From Seleniivibrio woodruffii (GTDB lineage Bacteria; Chrysiogenota; Deferribacteres; Deferribacterales; Geovibrionaceae): a DNA stretch of 64,000 nt. The stretch is from contig NZ_SMGG01000007.1 of assembly GCF_004339245.1 (NCBI RefSeq), positions 1-64,000 on the forward strand, written 5' to 3'. A program made the position numbers and the translations under genes. Under the pieces are notes generated by a model. That model was not told the origin of the DNA. It was given only the letters and a program-made list of their open reading frames with translations, and did not search any database. Within the stretch, counting starts at the first letter, position 1. Each line of letters opens with the position of its first letter. This document shows, piece by piece, positions 45,771 through 54,308 of this stretch.

Positions 45771-45794
45771 AAGACCGCCCCGAAGGGCGGCCTT
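45771..45794 (-). terminator. intrinsic terminator of the purine operon
   Basis: CCGCCC and GGGCGG pair with a CGAA loop inside AAGACCGCCCCGAAGGGCGG. On the minus strand it runs straight on from the TAA of the selenoprotein gene and is followed by TTTTTTT. It is the end of purS-Q-L-F-selenoprotein transcription. Confidence 0.88.
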
Positions 45795-46141
45795 TACTGC
45801 TGTTGTTTCAGTTTCAGTCTGGTCATGATGTCCCCTGCGTCCGAAAGTCCCCAGCAGAGCGGCTCGCCGTTCATGGTTACATAGGGCAGGGTCAGCCTTC
45901 CTTCGACAATGGAACCGATATCGTCTATGTAGTCCAGAATCTCAGGAGAGGCAACATCAACATATTTAAAATCCACTCTGTCCGGGCCGAACTCGCTGTT
46001 CAGAAGCGCATCCAGCTTGTATGACATCTGTTCGTAGGGATCCTGTCTTGACCCGCAGCCTGCGGGCGAAAACGAGGGGCCTCAGCCGGAGACAAACTCC
46101 ATACTGCTGCCGAAAACCCGGATTACTATAACGTCATTCAT
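45794..46141 (-). CDS. probable selenoprotein, thioredoxin-fold (in-frame TGA at codon 20)
   Basis: Ordinary gene finding sees only 77 codons from ATG 46027, but the frame stays open upstream to ATG 46141 (MNDVIVIRVFGSS) through one TGA at 46082-46084. AGGAG sits about 8 bases before ATG 46141, 11 bases after purF. Read as selenocysteine, the product is 115 residues with VSG-U-GPS at 17-23, a Cys at 29 (AGCGSR), helix DPYEQMSYKLDALL, strand VDFKYVDV, and a cis-Pro-like LPYVTMNGEPL. This is a small thioredoxin/YuzD-like fold. A SECIS-like hairpin follows the TGA. Substrate unknown. No selA/B/C is in the window. Confidence 0.85.
46045..46073 (-). promoter_or_regulatory. bacterial SECIS-like hairpin
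   Basis: In the mRNA, CCCGCA-GGC-UGCGGG is a perfect 6-bp stem with a 3-base loop (46052-46066). A lower stem GUUUU/AAGAC extends it to 46045-46073. The loop's first G is separated from UGA by 21 nucleotides, within the known bacterial range. The GCAGG...CUGC apex resembles that of E. coli fdhF. It lies inside the coding sequence, as bacterial SECIS elements do. Confidence 0.8.
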
Positions 46142-46152
46142 ACAAAAAACTC

Positions 46153-47523
46153 CTACTCACTGTTTTTATGCATGGTGGGGTATTCGCCGGAAAAACAAGC
46201 ATGGCAGTAGTTCTCGCTGCCCACGCAGTCCATAAGACCCTCTATGCTCAGATAGCCGAGGCTGTCCGCAGTGATGTATTTTCTGGTCTCCTCGACAGTG
46301 TGTGTCGAAGCGATAAGTTCTTTTCTTGTGGGGGTATCTATACCGTAGAAGCAGGGAAATGCAGTGGGGGGTGAGCTGATGCGCATATGCACCTCTTTTG
46401 CGCCCGCCTCACGAAGCATTTTTACGATCTTACGGCTGGTGGTTCCCCTTACGATGGAGTCGTCAACCACAACAACCCTTTTGCCGTCTATAACCTCTCT
46501 TACGGGGTTAAGCTTTATCTTAACTCCGAAGTGACGGATGGACTGGCTGGGTTCGATGAAGGTTCTGCCCACATAGTGGTTTCTCATAAGACCCATCTCA
46601 AAAGGGATGCCGCTCGCTTCGGCATAGCCGAGAGTGGCAACGACACCTGAATCCGGAACGGGGATAACCACGTCCGCCTCAACAGGCGTCTCCTTCGCAA
46701 GCCATCTGCCGAATTTTTTACGAACCTCATAAACGTTGCGTCCGAAAAGATAGGAATCAGGACGTGCAAAGTAAATATGCTCGAATATGCAGGGCTTAGG
46801 TGTTGTCTTTTCAAAGGGGAAAATGGATTTGATGCCGTCGTCGTCGATTATGACCATCTCGCCCGGCTCAATCTCACGGACAAAGCTGGCCTCAATAAGA
46901 TCAAGCGCAACCGTTTCCGATGCGAGGATGTATCCGTTGTTCTTGAGTTTGCCAAGAACCAGCGGACGCATGCCCATGGCATCACGCACGCCTATCATTC
47001 TGTCTTTTGTCATGATAAGCAGCGAGAAAGCACCTTTCAGCCTGCGCAGAGAATCGGTGATAGCGTCAATAAGGTTGTCCTTGCCGCATTTTGCAATGAG
47101 GTGGACTATGACCTCAGAGTCGGATGTTGAACCGAAGATCGCTCCTCTGGCAACAAGACCCTCTTTTATCTCGTCGGCATTAACAATGTTTCCGTTGTGT
47201 GCCAGCGATATCTGACCGAAATTGATGGTAACGGTTATGGGCTGGGTGTTCGCAAGGGCTGAGACCCCTGTGGTGGAATATCTGTTGTGCCCGATGGCGA
47301 TATCGCCCTGAAGCTTGTCCAGCTTCTCCTGGCTGAAAATATCGGCCACAAGACCCATGCCTTTTTCATACACGATCTTCGATCTGTCGGTAACGGCTAT
47401 TCCCGCTCCCTCCTGACCCCTGTGCTGAAGCGAGTACAGCGACAGATAGACAAGATTTGCCGCCTCTCTGTTTCCGTGTACTCCCGCTACCCCGCATTCT
47501 TCGTGAAATTTATCAAAAATCAT
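46153..47523 (-). CDS. purF: amidophosphoribosyltransferase
   Basis: PurF makes phosphoribosylamine from PRPP and glutamine, the first purine step. The 456-residue protein has a short propeptide ending before the catalytic Cys ([17 protein letters not shown]), the glutaminase core with HNRYSTTG and NGNIVN, and the PRPP loop [17 protein letters not shown]. Late cysteines ([18 protein letters not shown]) match the [4Fe-4S]-containing Bacillus-type enzyme. It overlaps purL by 4 bases and precedes the selenoprotein gene. Confidence 0.96.
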   Translation of the reverse strand: MIFDKFHEECGVAGVHGNREAANLVYLSLYSLQHRGQEGAGIAVTDRSKIVYEKGMGLVADIFSQEKLDKLQGDIAIGHNRYSTTGVSALANTQPITVTINFGQISLAHNGNIVNADEIKEGLVARGAIFGSTSDSEVIVHLIAKCGKDNLIDAITDSLRRLKGAFSLLIMTKDRMIGVRDAMGMRPLVLGKLKNNGYILASETVALDLIEASFVREIEPGEMVIIDDDGIKSIFPFEKTTPKPCIFEHIYFARPDSYLFGRNVYEVRKKFGRWLAKETPVEADVVIPVPDSGVVATLGYAEASGIPFEMGLMRNHYVGRTFIEPSQSIRHFGVKIKLNPVREVIDGKRVVVVDDSIVRGTTSRKIVKMLREAGAKEVHMRISSPPTAFPCFYGIDTPTRKELIASTHTVEETRKYITADSLGYLSIEGLMDCVGSENYCHACFSGEYPTMHKNSE

Positions 47524-49751
47524 TTCATTCTATCTCCGATGCTGTTTTTCCAGATTTTTTCGAGTTCCGACACTTTTGATGAAATCAGTTTGTCGGTTTT
47601 GTTGGATATCTCGATAAGTCCGCTGCATGTACGCCCAATCTTCGATATAGGCAGATTATATTTTTCCGCAAGGGCTGTTATGGCCTGTGCGTTGTTAACA
47701 TCTATCTCAAGTATGACACGTCCGTGGTTTTCACCGAAAAGCAGTGCATCATTGCGTATTCCGCTCTCCAGCTTAACGTTCACGCCGACGTTTCCGCCGC
47801 CGAAGCACATCTCGCACAGAGCAACCGCAATACCGCCCTCGGATATGTCGTGGGCAGATTTGACAAGTCTTCTGTCGGCCGCTTCGCACATGAAATCGAT
47901 TATGCCCTTCTCACGCTCAAGGTCGACCTCGGGAGCATCGCCGCGCTCAAGTCCGTGGATGGATGCCAGATATTCGCTTCCGCCCATGTAGCCTGTGTTC
48001 TCACCCAGCAGATAGACTGCGCTCTCCATGCTTTTGAAGTATGAGCCGATGCGCTTTGTAACGTCGTCGAACACGCCCACCATAACCACTGTGGGTGTGG
48101 GGTGTACGGGTTTGCCCTCTGTTTCGTTGTAAAGGGAAACGTTTCCGCTGATGGCAGGTGTTTCAAGCACTTTTGCCGCTTCCGCCATACCCTCCACCGC
48201 CGAAACGAACTGCCACATTATCTCAGGCTTTTCGGGGTTTCCGAAGTTCAGACAGTTTGTGAAGGCTCTGGGGCGTGCGCCGCTGACGGCGACGTTTCTG
48301 GCTGATTCGGCTATCGCCGCTTTTCCACCCTCAAAGGGGTTGAGCAGACAGAATCTGCTGTTGCAGTCGCTTGATATGGCAACGCCCTTCTCTGACTCGT
48401 TAAGCCTGATGACGGCCGCATCCGAACCGGGAAGCTGAACAGTGCCCACACGAACCATGTGGTCATACTGCTCCCATACCCATCTTTTGGATGCTATGGT
48501 CTCGTTGGCAAGCAGAGTTTCCAGAACTTTCTGGAGATTTGCAGGCGCATCTACTTTGGGCAGACGCTGAAGCTCGTCCATATAGTCGGGTCTTGAATAG
48601 GGTCTGTTATATTTGGGTGCCTCGTCGGCCAGAGGAGCCGCCTCAAGAGCCGCAACCTCTTCGCCTTCCCAGAACAGCCTTACATAGCCGTCATCGGTAA
48701 CTTCACCTATAACAACGGCATCCAGATCCCATTTATCGAAGATCTCTTTAACTTTGTCTTCATATCCTTTCTTCGCCACCATAAGCATACGCTCCTGTGA
48801 CTCGGAAAGCATTATTTCATAGGGATTCATGCCCTTCTCACGCATGGGCACCCTGTCCAGATCAAGCCTTACGCCCGAACCCGACTTGGAGGCCATCTCA
48901 AAGGAGGAACTGGTAAGCCCTGCGGCTCCCATGTCCTGAATACCTACAATGAAGTCTGTTTTCATAAGCTCAAGGCAGGCCTCAAGCAGAAGTTTTTCTT
49001 TGAACGGATCGCCAATCTGTACGTTGGGGCGTTTAGCCTCGCTGTTCTCGTTGAACTCCTCGGAGGCCATGGTTGCGCCGTGGATTCCGTCACGTCCGGT
49101 CTTCGCACCGACGTAGATAACGGGGTTGCCGAGACCTTCCGCCTTCGCCAGATAGATGTTCTCCTTGCGGACAACGCCCAGAGCGAATGCGTTTACCAGC
49201 GGATTGCCGTCGTAGCAGCTGTTGAAATATACCTCGCCGCCAACTGTGGGAACGCCGAAGCAGTTGCCGTAGTGAGAGATCCCCGCCACAACGCCTTCAA
49301 ATATCTGACGGTTCTTAGGTTTGTCCAGTTTTCCGAAACGCAGTGAGTTCATAGCAGCAACGGGTCTTGCGCCCATGGTGAAAACGTCGCGAAGGATACC
49401 GCCTACCCCTGTTGCCGCTCCCTGAAAAGGTTCGATGAATGAGGGGTGGTTGTGGGATTCAACCTTGAAGCATACGCAGAGGCCGTCGTTGTCGACCTCG
49501 ATGATGCCTGCGTTCTCGCCGGGGCCCTGAACAACCCACGGTGCCTTTGTGGGGAATTTTGCCAGATGCACACGGCTTGACTTGTAGCTGCAGTGCTCGG
49601 AATACATCGATGAGATTACGCCAAGCTCTATATAGTTGGGCGTTCTGCCCAGAAGTTTCTTAACACCCGCAAACTCTTCGGCGGAAAGACCCATGCCCTT
49701 CGCCGCCTCGGCAGTTACTTCGGGGAAACCGAATTTTTCGTATACGCTCAT
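47520..49751 (-). CDS. purL: phosphoribosylformylglycinamidine synthase subunit PurL
   Basis: PurL is the synthase subunit converting FGAR and glutamine-derived ammonia to FGAM. At 743 residues it is the small type that needs PurS and PurQ, both encoded upstream. It has [28 protein letters not shown]-like [40 protein letters not shown] and the C-terminal [14 protein letters not shown]. It overlaps purQ by 4 bases. Confidence 0.96.
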   Translation of the reverse strand: MSVYEKFGFPEVTAEAAKGMGLSAEEFAGVKKLLGRTPNYIELGVISSMYSEHCSYKSSRVHLAKFPTKAPWVVQGPGENAGIIEVDNDGLCVCFKVESHNHPSFIEPFQGAATGVGGILRDVFTMGARPVAAMNSLRFGKLDKPKNRQIFEGVVAGISHYGNCFGVPTVGGEVYFNSCYDGNPLVNAFALGVVRKENIYLAKAEGLGNPVIYVGAKTGRDGIHGATMASEEFNENSEAKRPNVQIGDPFKEKLLLEACLELMKTDFIVGIQDMGAAGLTSSSFEMASKSGSGVRLDLDRVPMREKGMNPYEIMLSESQERMLMVAKKGYEDKVKEIFDKWDLDAVVIGEVTDDGYVRLFWEGEEVAALEAAPLADEAPKYNRPYSRPDYMDELQRLPKVDAPANLQKVLETLLANETIASKRWVWEQYDHMVRVGTVQLPGSDAAVIRLNESEKGVAISSDCNSRFCLLNPFEGGKAAIAESARNVAVSGARPRAFTNCLNFGNPEKPEIMWQFVSAVEGMAEAAKVLETPAISGNVSLYNETEGKPVHPTPTVVMVGVFDDVTKRIGSYFKSMESAVYLLGENTGYMGGSEYLASIHGLERGDAPEVDLEREKGIIDFMCEAADRRLVKSAHDISEGGIAVALCEMCFGGGNVGVNVKLESGIRNDALLFGENHGRVILEIDVNNAQAITALAEKYNLPISKIGRTCSGLIEISNKTDKLISSKVSELEKIWKNSIGDRMK

Positions 49752-50446
49752 TTGCAGCCCCCGATAAATTTTGCTATGGATTCAAACAGGAAATAACCGT
49801 CTCTGGTCTCCATAACACCCTCCGCACACCTTTCGGGGTGGGGCATCATACCCAGAACGTTGCCCTGCTTGTTAACTATTCCCGCAATGTTGCCCAGTGA
49901 GCCGTTGGGGTTTGAATCGTCCTCTGCCGTGCCGTTGTCATCGCAGTAACGGAAAACAACCTGTCTGTTGTCCTCCAGCGATTTAAGGCCGTCGGCATCT
50001 ATATAGTAATTACCCTCCGCATGGGCAATGGGGATACGCACAACTTCGCCAGCCGCATAAAGGTTGGTGAAGGGGGTGTCCGTATTGTCTACACGCAGGT
50101 TTACATATTCGCATTTGAATTTCAGGCTTCTGTTGCGCAGGAGTGCGCCGGGAAGAAGACCCGATTCTGTGAGCACCTGAAATCCGTTGCAGATTCCAAG
50201 CACATGACCGCCGTTTCCGGCGAAATTGATAACTTCGTTAACTATGGGCGAAAACTTCGCAATTGCACCGCAGCGCAGGTAGTCGCCATATGAAAACCCG
50301 CCGGGGAAGACAACGAGGTCAACACCCTGAAGGTCGGTATCCTTATGCCAGAGGAAAACCGTGTCCGCACCGATGACGTGCTTAAGCACATGATAGCAGT
50401 CGTGGTCACAGTTTGACCCCGGAAAAACAACAACTCCGGCTTTCAT
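49748..50446 (-). CDS. purQ: phosphoribosylformylglycinamidine synthase glutaminase subunit PurQ
   Basis: The 232-residue class I glutaminase feeds ammonia to PurL. It has [13 protein letters not shown] at the start, the [16 protein letters not shown] oxyanion region, the nucleophile in [13 protein letters not shown], and [10 protein letters not shown] with the catalytic His and Glu. It lies between purS (2-base gap) and purL. Confidence 0.96.
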   Translation of the reverse strand: MKAGVVVFPGSNCDHDCYHVLKHVIGADTVFLWHKDTDLQGVDLVVFPGGFSYGDYLRCGAIAKFSPIVNEVINFAGNGGHVLGICNGFQVLTESGLLPGALLRNRSLKFKCEYVNLRVDNTDTPFTNLYAAGEVVRIPIAHAEGNYYIDADGLKSLEDNRQVVFRYCDDNGTAEDDSNPNGSLGNIAGIVNKQGNVLGMMPHPERCAEGVMETRDGYFLFESIAKFIGGCK

Positions 50447-50448
50447 GC

Positions 50449-50682
50449 TTACGCCTCAAACTCTATGCTGTATTCTTCAATGATCATGTTTGCAAGCATT
50501 GTAGATGCTATTTTCTCAAGGTCCTTGCGGCAGGCCTCGCTTTCAACCTCTATCTCAAACACTTTGCCGACCCTTACCTCTTTTGCAAAATCATAACCCA
50601 TTCTCTCAACTGAGCTTTGAATTGTCTGGCCCTGAGGGTCGAGGACGCCGTTTTTGAGCCTCACATACACTTTTGCTTTCAT
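50449..50682 (-). CDS. purS: phosphoribosylformylglycinamidine synthase subunit PurS
   Basis: The 77-residue subunit bridges PurL and PurQ. It has the family features [18 protein letters not shown] near the start, [12 protein letters not shown], and the end [14 protein letters not shown]. It opens the purS-Q-L-F-selenoprotein operon. Confidence 0.95.
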   Translation of the reverse strand: MKAKVYVRLKNGVLDPQGQTIQSSVERMGYDFAKEVRVGKVFEIEVESEACRKDLEKIASTMLANMIIEEYSIEFEA

Positions 50683-50784
50683 TTAAAGACACCTTTTATT
50701 GTTTATTTCTGAAAATGGACGCACCTGTAGCGGAAGATTTTTTATATCAGAAACCTTCGGGCATGTCATTAGAAAATCTGATAA

Positions 50785-51795
50785 TTAATTGACCTGAATC
50801 CCCAGTACCTGACGGACTTTTTCAGGGTATCGTTTTTCATAAAAAAAGTAGTTGGAAAACAGCAGTATGTTGTTTCCTGCGCCAACCGCCAGTTTAACGG
50901 TATCTTCGAAACTGTAGTTGTCGGCTATGGCTCCCATCTGCAGATCGTCACTGATGATTATGCCTTTGTAGCCCATGTCCTGCAGGAGCGAAATGGTCTT
51001 TTTGGAGAGTGTTGCGGGATAGTCGGGGTCGATTCCGCCGTTAAAAACGTGCGCAGTCATAATCATGTCTGCGTAGCCGTCGGAGATAAGCCTCTGGAAA
51101 GGCTCAAGCTCTATATCGTTCCATGTGTCCGTGACATCAGTAAAGCCCTGATGAGAGTCTTTCTTAGAGCTTCCATGCCCGGGAAAATGCTTAAGACAGG
51201 TTATCACACCGTATTTTCTGTGGGCGTTTATAAAAGCCTTGGCATAAGCCACGACAGTATCAACGTTTGATGAATAGCTGCGTTCGATGCCGCCGATTAT
51301 AGGGGACGCAGGGTTGATGTTCAGGTCGATAACGGGGGCGAAATTCACATTAAAACCAACGTCGGCAAGGTCTCTGGCGGTTAGCTCATAAACTTTCTCC
51401 GCCTGGTCAGGCGTCATATGCCTTGCGATGTACTGGGCAGTAGGCTCTTCAACAAAACCTTTGTCAACCGTGAGCCTCTGTACCCGGCCGCCCTCTTCGT
51501 CCACAGCCATCATAAGGGGAACGAATGATCTGTTGTGGCTGTTCAGCTCCGCAATGAGTCTTTTGACCTGACGTCTTGATTCGATGTTGTATCCATAGAA
51601 CACGACTCCGGCCACAAGTCCGTTTTCTATCTGTTGCTTAAGCTCTTTCAGCTCTTCGTCTTTATAGTCTGTTGCATGGAACCCGACCATGACCATACGT
51701 TTCGACACGATATTTTTGTCTATGGCGGGCATATCGGCAAATGCGCCGTAAATAGCTGATAACATGAGAATTGCAGTAATGATTAGTTTTTTCAT
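50785..51795 (-). CDS. nagZ: glycoside hydrolase family 3 (NagZ-like beta-N-acetylhexosaminidase), exported
   Basis: The 336-residue protein has a signal peptide (KLIITAILMLSAIYGAFA) and a GH3 TIM barrel with DEEGGRVQRL, the FNVNFAPVIDL segment, KHFPGHGSSKKDSHQG, which carries the His/Asp acid-base loop diagnostic of NagZ, and the nucleophile in IISDDLQMGAI. It should remove GlcNAc from muropeptides or chitin-like chains in the periplasm. Most NagZ are cytosolic, so export is notable. No clear ribosome site precedes the ATG. Confidence 0.88.
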   Translation of the reverse strand: MKKLIITAILMLSAIYGAFADMPAIDKNIVSKRMVMVGFHATDYKDEELKELKQQIENGLVAGVVFYGYNIESRRQVKRLIAELNSHNRSFVPLMMAVDEEGGRVQRLTVDKGFVEEPTAQYIARHMTPDQAEKVYELTARDLADVGFNVNFAPVIDLNINPASPIIGGIERSYSSNVDTVVAYAKAFINAHRKYGVITCLKHFPGHGSSKKDSHQGFTDVTDTWNDIELEPFQRLISDGYADMIMTAHVFNGGIDPDYPATLSKKTISLLQDMGYKGIIISDDLQMGAIADNYSFEDTVKLAVGAGNNILLFSNYFFYEKRYPEKVRQVLGIQVN

Positions 51796-51834
51796 GGCAA
51801 CAACATAGCAGACTTTTCAGAAAAAAGAAATAAC

Positions 51835-51861
51835 TTGACAAAAAGTTCCTCAATATATAGA
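51835..51861 (+). promoter_or_regulatory. promoter of tRNA-Arg
   Basis: TTGACA (51835-51840) and TATAGA (51856-51861) are 15 bases apart, ending 12 bases before the tRNA. The spacing is shorter than the usual 17, but a 17-base alternative offers only a poor -10. Confidence 0.5.
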
Positions 51862-51873
51862 AATTTCTTTCAC

Positions 51874-51947
51874 GCCCCCGTAGCTCAGGCGGATAGAGCG
51901 ATGGATTCCTAATCCAGAGGCCGCATGTTCGAGTCATGCCGGGGGCG
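51874..51947 (+). tRNA. tRNA-Arg (CCT), probable integration site
   Basis: GCCCCCG (51874-51880) pairs with CGGGGGC (51940-51946), discriminator G at 51947. The anticodon loop TTCCTAA gives CCT, and the T arm is GCATGTTCGAGTCATGC. CCA is not encoded. A tyrosine integrase starts 200 bases downstream, so the 3' half is probably the left attachment site. The outermost anticodon stem pair is mismatched. Confidence 0.93.
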
Positions 51948-52147
51948 TTTGTTTTACCAATGTTTTCAATCACTTATCAGAAATATCCTAAAAATTCAAA
52001 ATTACTCTAAGTTACTGATAATTTCTCTGGATTACCCTTTTTGGCGCAAATATGGCGCAAAGAAATTCAAGCTATATGACTATTAAATAAGAGCTTTTTA
52101 TTTGACAAATCCTCTAAAAAACACTATATTGATTTATGAGGTGAGTC

Positions 52148-53293
52148 ATGGGAGTAAAATTTATTACAACTAATTACCCTGGTGTCGTCTATTACGAATC
52201 TGCGAAAAAAACACACAACAGTAAACCGGATCGTTGCTACTATTTTTCTGAAAAGAGAAAAACGGTCGACGGCAAATATAAAACGTTCAGAACAAAAATT
52301 GGGTGGGCATCCGAAGGCGTCACCATAGCTTATGCCAATGAAATACGTTCAGCTAACATGAAGTTGCGCAAACACGGCATAACAAAAGACATTGGGGCAT
52401 TCATGACTTTCAGAGAGGCGGCAGAGTTATATCTCAGAGATTTCGCTAATGGGAAAAGTAGTATCAAAGCAGACATTAGTCGTTTAAGTTACCGAATTCT
52501 CCCTGAATTTGGCGATAAGATCTTAAATGAAATAACAGCTGCACGCGTTCAGCAATTTTATAATAAGCTCTTGAAATCACCTACGAGAAACGGAAAAATT
52601 ATGGCTCCTGCCACCGCTGAGCACCATATTAAAATCATACGACAAATATTTAATTACCTGAAATATCAGCATAATTTTTTAAAAAACAATCCCGCAGATT
52701 TTCACTATTTAAAGTTGGCAAAATACGATAACACATTAATACGGTATCTGAATGACAAACAAACTGACGCTCTATTAAATGTTCTCGCCGAGTACAAAAA
52801 CAAAACAATAGCCAATATGATCACTCTGTATCTCCATACTGGCATGCGCAAATCTGTTATTCTCAATCTCACGTGGTCACAGATAGATACGCATTTATGG
52901 ACCATACAGTTCACCAACAAGGACAGCTCCCTTGATACAATTGTACTTAACTCTGCTGCCCAAACTGTTTTAGCCGAACAAATGGCAAATGGCTCAGACT
53001 CAGAATTTGTCTTCACGTCTAAAAACGATAAAAACTGGGTAAACATTTCAAAACATTGGAAAAAAATTAAAGAAATGGCTGGATTAACAAATTTCAGACT
53101 ACACGATCTCCGTCATAATTTTGCAACACAACTCCACTTTAATCAAACCGAAATGAGAGATATCATGGCTCTAATGACACATAAAGACGCAAAAACAACA
53201 TTAAAATATACACATGTCAACCCTGCCAGACTTAGAGAAATGAGCGAGCTTATTGTCAAGAAACGCATTGACAAACAAGACAAATCGAACTAA
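52148..53293 (+). CDS. int: tyrosine recombinase / integrase
   Basis: The 381-residue protein has an N-terminal arm-binding region, a SAM-like core-binding domain (about 90-190), and the catalytic domain with Arg in HTGMRKSVILNL, HDLRHNFATQ (HxxR), His in MTHKD and the nucleophile in LKYTHV. It should cut and join DNA between the tRNA-Arg 3' end and its circular partner. GGCGCAAATATGGCGCAAA, a direct repeat at about 52041-52059, lies between the tRNA and the gene and may be an arm-type binding site. Confidence 0.93.
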   Translation: MGVKFITTNYPGVVYYESAKKTHNSKPDRCYYFSEKRKTVDGKYKTFRTKIGWASEGVTIAYANEIRSANMKLRKHGITKDIGAFMTFREAAELYLRDFANGKSSIKADISRLSYRILPEFGDKILNEITAARVQQFYNKLLKSPTRNGKIMAPATAEHHIKIIRQIFNYLKYQHNFLKNNPADFHYLKLAKYDNTLIRYLNDKQTDALLNVLAEYKNKTIANMITLYLHTGMRKSVILNLTWSQIDTHLWTIQFTNKDSSLDTIVLNSAAQTVLAEQMANGSDSEFVFTSKNDKNWVNISKHWKKIKEMAGLTNFRLHDLRHNFATQLHFNQTEMRDIMALMTHKDAKTTLKYTHVNPARLREMSELIVKKRIDKQDKSN

Positions 53294-53330
53294 AATATGA
53301 AGTCATCAATTTAATTGAGGACACGTATAA

Positions 53331-53409
53331 CCACCAGCTCAACGGGGTGGAATCGCTACGGCGAATAAACGCACAGATGTTGCGTCTTTAAGCGGACACT
53401 AGATGTCTG
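53331..53409 (+). other. structured intergenic element with four small hairpins
   Basis: In AT-rich DNA between integrase and excisionase a GC-rich island has consecutive hairpins: CCACC/GGTGG (53331-53350), CGC/GCG (53354-53363), CGCA/TGCG (53370-53384) and GACA/TGTC (53395-53407). It could be a small RNA, a leader, or a recombination site. It matches no RNA family I know. Confidence 0.4.
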
Positions 53410-53505
53410 ATTTTCCCACTATTCAACATTATAACAATAAAAAAACACCACAACAAAATTTATCTAGCAATATTAATATGTTATGCGTTTTATACGGAGC
53501 AACAT

Positions 53506-53820
53506 ATGAACATTCTGTTCCTACGCATCGTGCACATTATTATGCGCAAACACAATTCCTATATCGATAGGAAATTTTTCGAATTGTCCCATCAGCTCAT
53601 CGCTGAAATTACCAATCAGCAGAAATTTTCTCGAATTGATGCAACATTCAGCATCGAGGAAACTGCTGCGTTACTACACACCACTCCTGCGAATCTCGCA
53701 AAATGGCGGTGTATCGGCCGAGGTCCTCGCTACCGTAAAGACGGTGGAAACGTTTTTTACACGGCAAAAGACCTGCAGACCTATCTCAACAGGATAGCGT
53801 CTAAGAAACCAAAATATTAA
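53506..53820 (+). CDS. excisionase-like helix-turn-helix protein
   Basis: The 104-residue protein has a MerR/Xis-type HTH at about 46-95 (FSIEETAALLHTTPANLAKWRCIGRGPRYRKDGG, then YTAKDLQTYLNR), where a short winged helix is followed by a DNA-contact loop. GGAG before the ATG at 53506 supports this start. With the integrase next door it likely directs excision or regulates the element. Confidence 0.8.
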   Translation: MNILFLRIVHIIMRKHNSYIDRKFFELSHQLIAEITNQQKFSRIDATFSIEETAALLHTTPANLAKWRCIGRGPRYRKDGGNVFYTAKDLQTYLNRIASKKPKY

Positions 53821-53933
53821 ACCTAAACGCTAAACATTAATATTGTTTAGACACCAACTTTCACCCTGAAAGTCGACAATTTTAAATTAAAAAATAGCAA
53901 CACAATAATTAATAAATATAAAGAATACATTCA

Positions 53934-53963
53934 AAAGCACTGGAGCGATCCGGTGCTTTTTTT
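53934..53963 (+). terminator. intrinsic terminator after the excisionase gene
   Basis: AAAGCAC/GTGCTTT with an inner TGG/CCG(G) near-pairing forms a hairpin around GAGCGAT, followed by TTTTTTT. It lies 114 bases after the stop. Just after the stop, CTAAACA (53831-53837) and TGTTTAG (53845-53851) form another inverted repeat without a T-run. The rest of the gap to 54213 holds no gene I can support. Confidence 0.8.
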
Positions 53964-54213
53964 GTTTAAATATTCAACCCGGCGCAAGAATCAACGTTCC
54001 AACATGCAATTTGCTGCTTATTAAACGTAAATATGGGTATCAATACGCAATTAATTTCGTTTTGACACTGAAGGCAATATTATTTATGTTTCTTCATGAA
54101 CTGCTTCAACACAATCAACAACGCCATTTTAACTGAAGCCAGATTCAAAGCCAATCACACAAAATAGAGATTGCAGTCAAAATACTTATAAAATAATTTG
54201 CGCCTCTCGCTCT

Positions 54214-54308
54214 TTGTTACGTTTGATAATTTTATCCCTAGCGTAACAAGGACAATTTTGTTACAATATAGTCAGTTACATTAAAACTGTCTTTACGAGC
54301 GTAACAAG
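54214..54308 (+). promoter_or_regulatory. repeated CGTAACAA operator upstream of fic
   Basis: TTGTTACG (54214-54221), CGTAACAAG (54242-54250), TTGTTAC (54258-54264) and CGTAACAAG (54300-54308) are four copies of one 7-9 base word in alternating orientation, with a partial GTTAC at 54274. The 54242 and 54258 copies make an inverted repeat. TACAAT (54262-54267), a plausible -10, overlaps one copy and the last abuts the fic ATG, fitting autorepression. Confidence 0.65.

Noticed and set aside
45794-46027. Start the thioredoxin-like gene at ATG 46027 (77 residues)
   Set aside because: No ribosome site before this ATG, the first strand and active site would be missing, and the frame continues upstream through one TGA with a SECIS-like hairpin.
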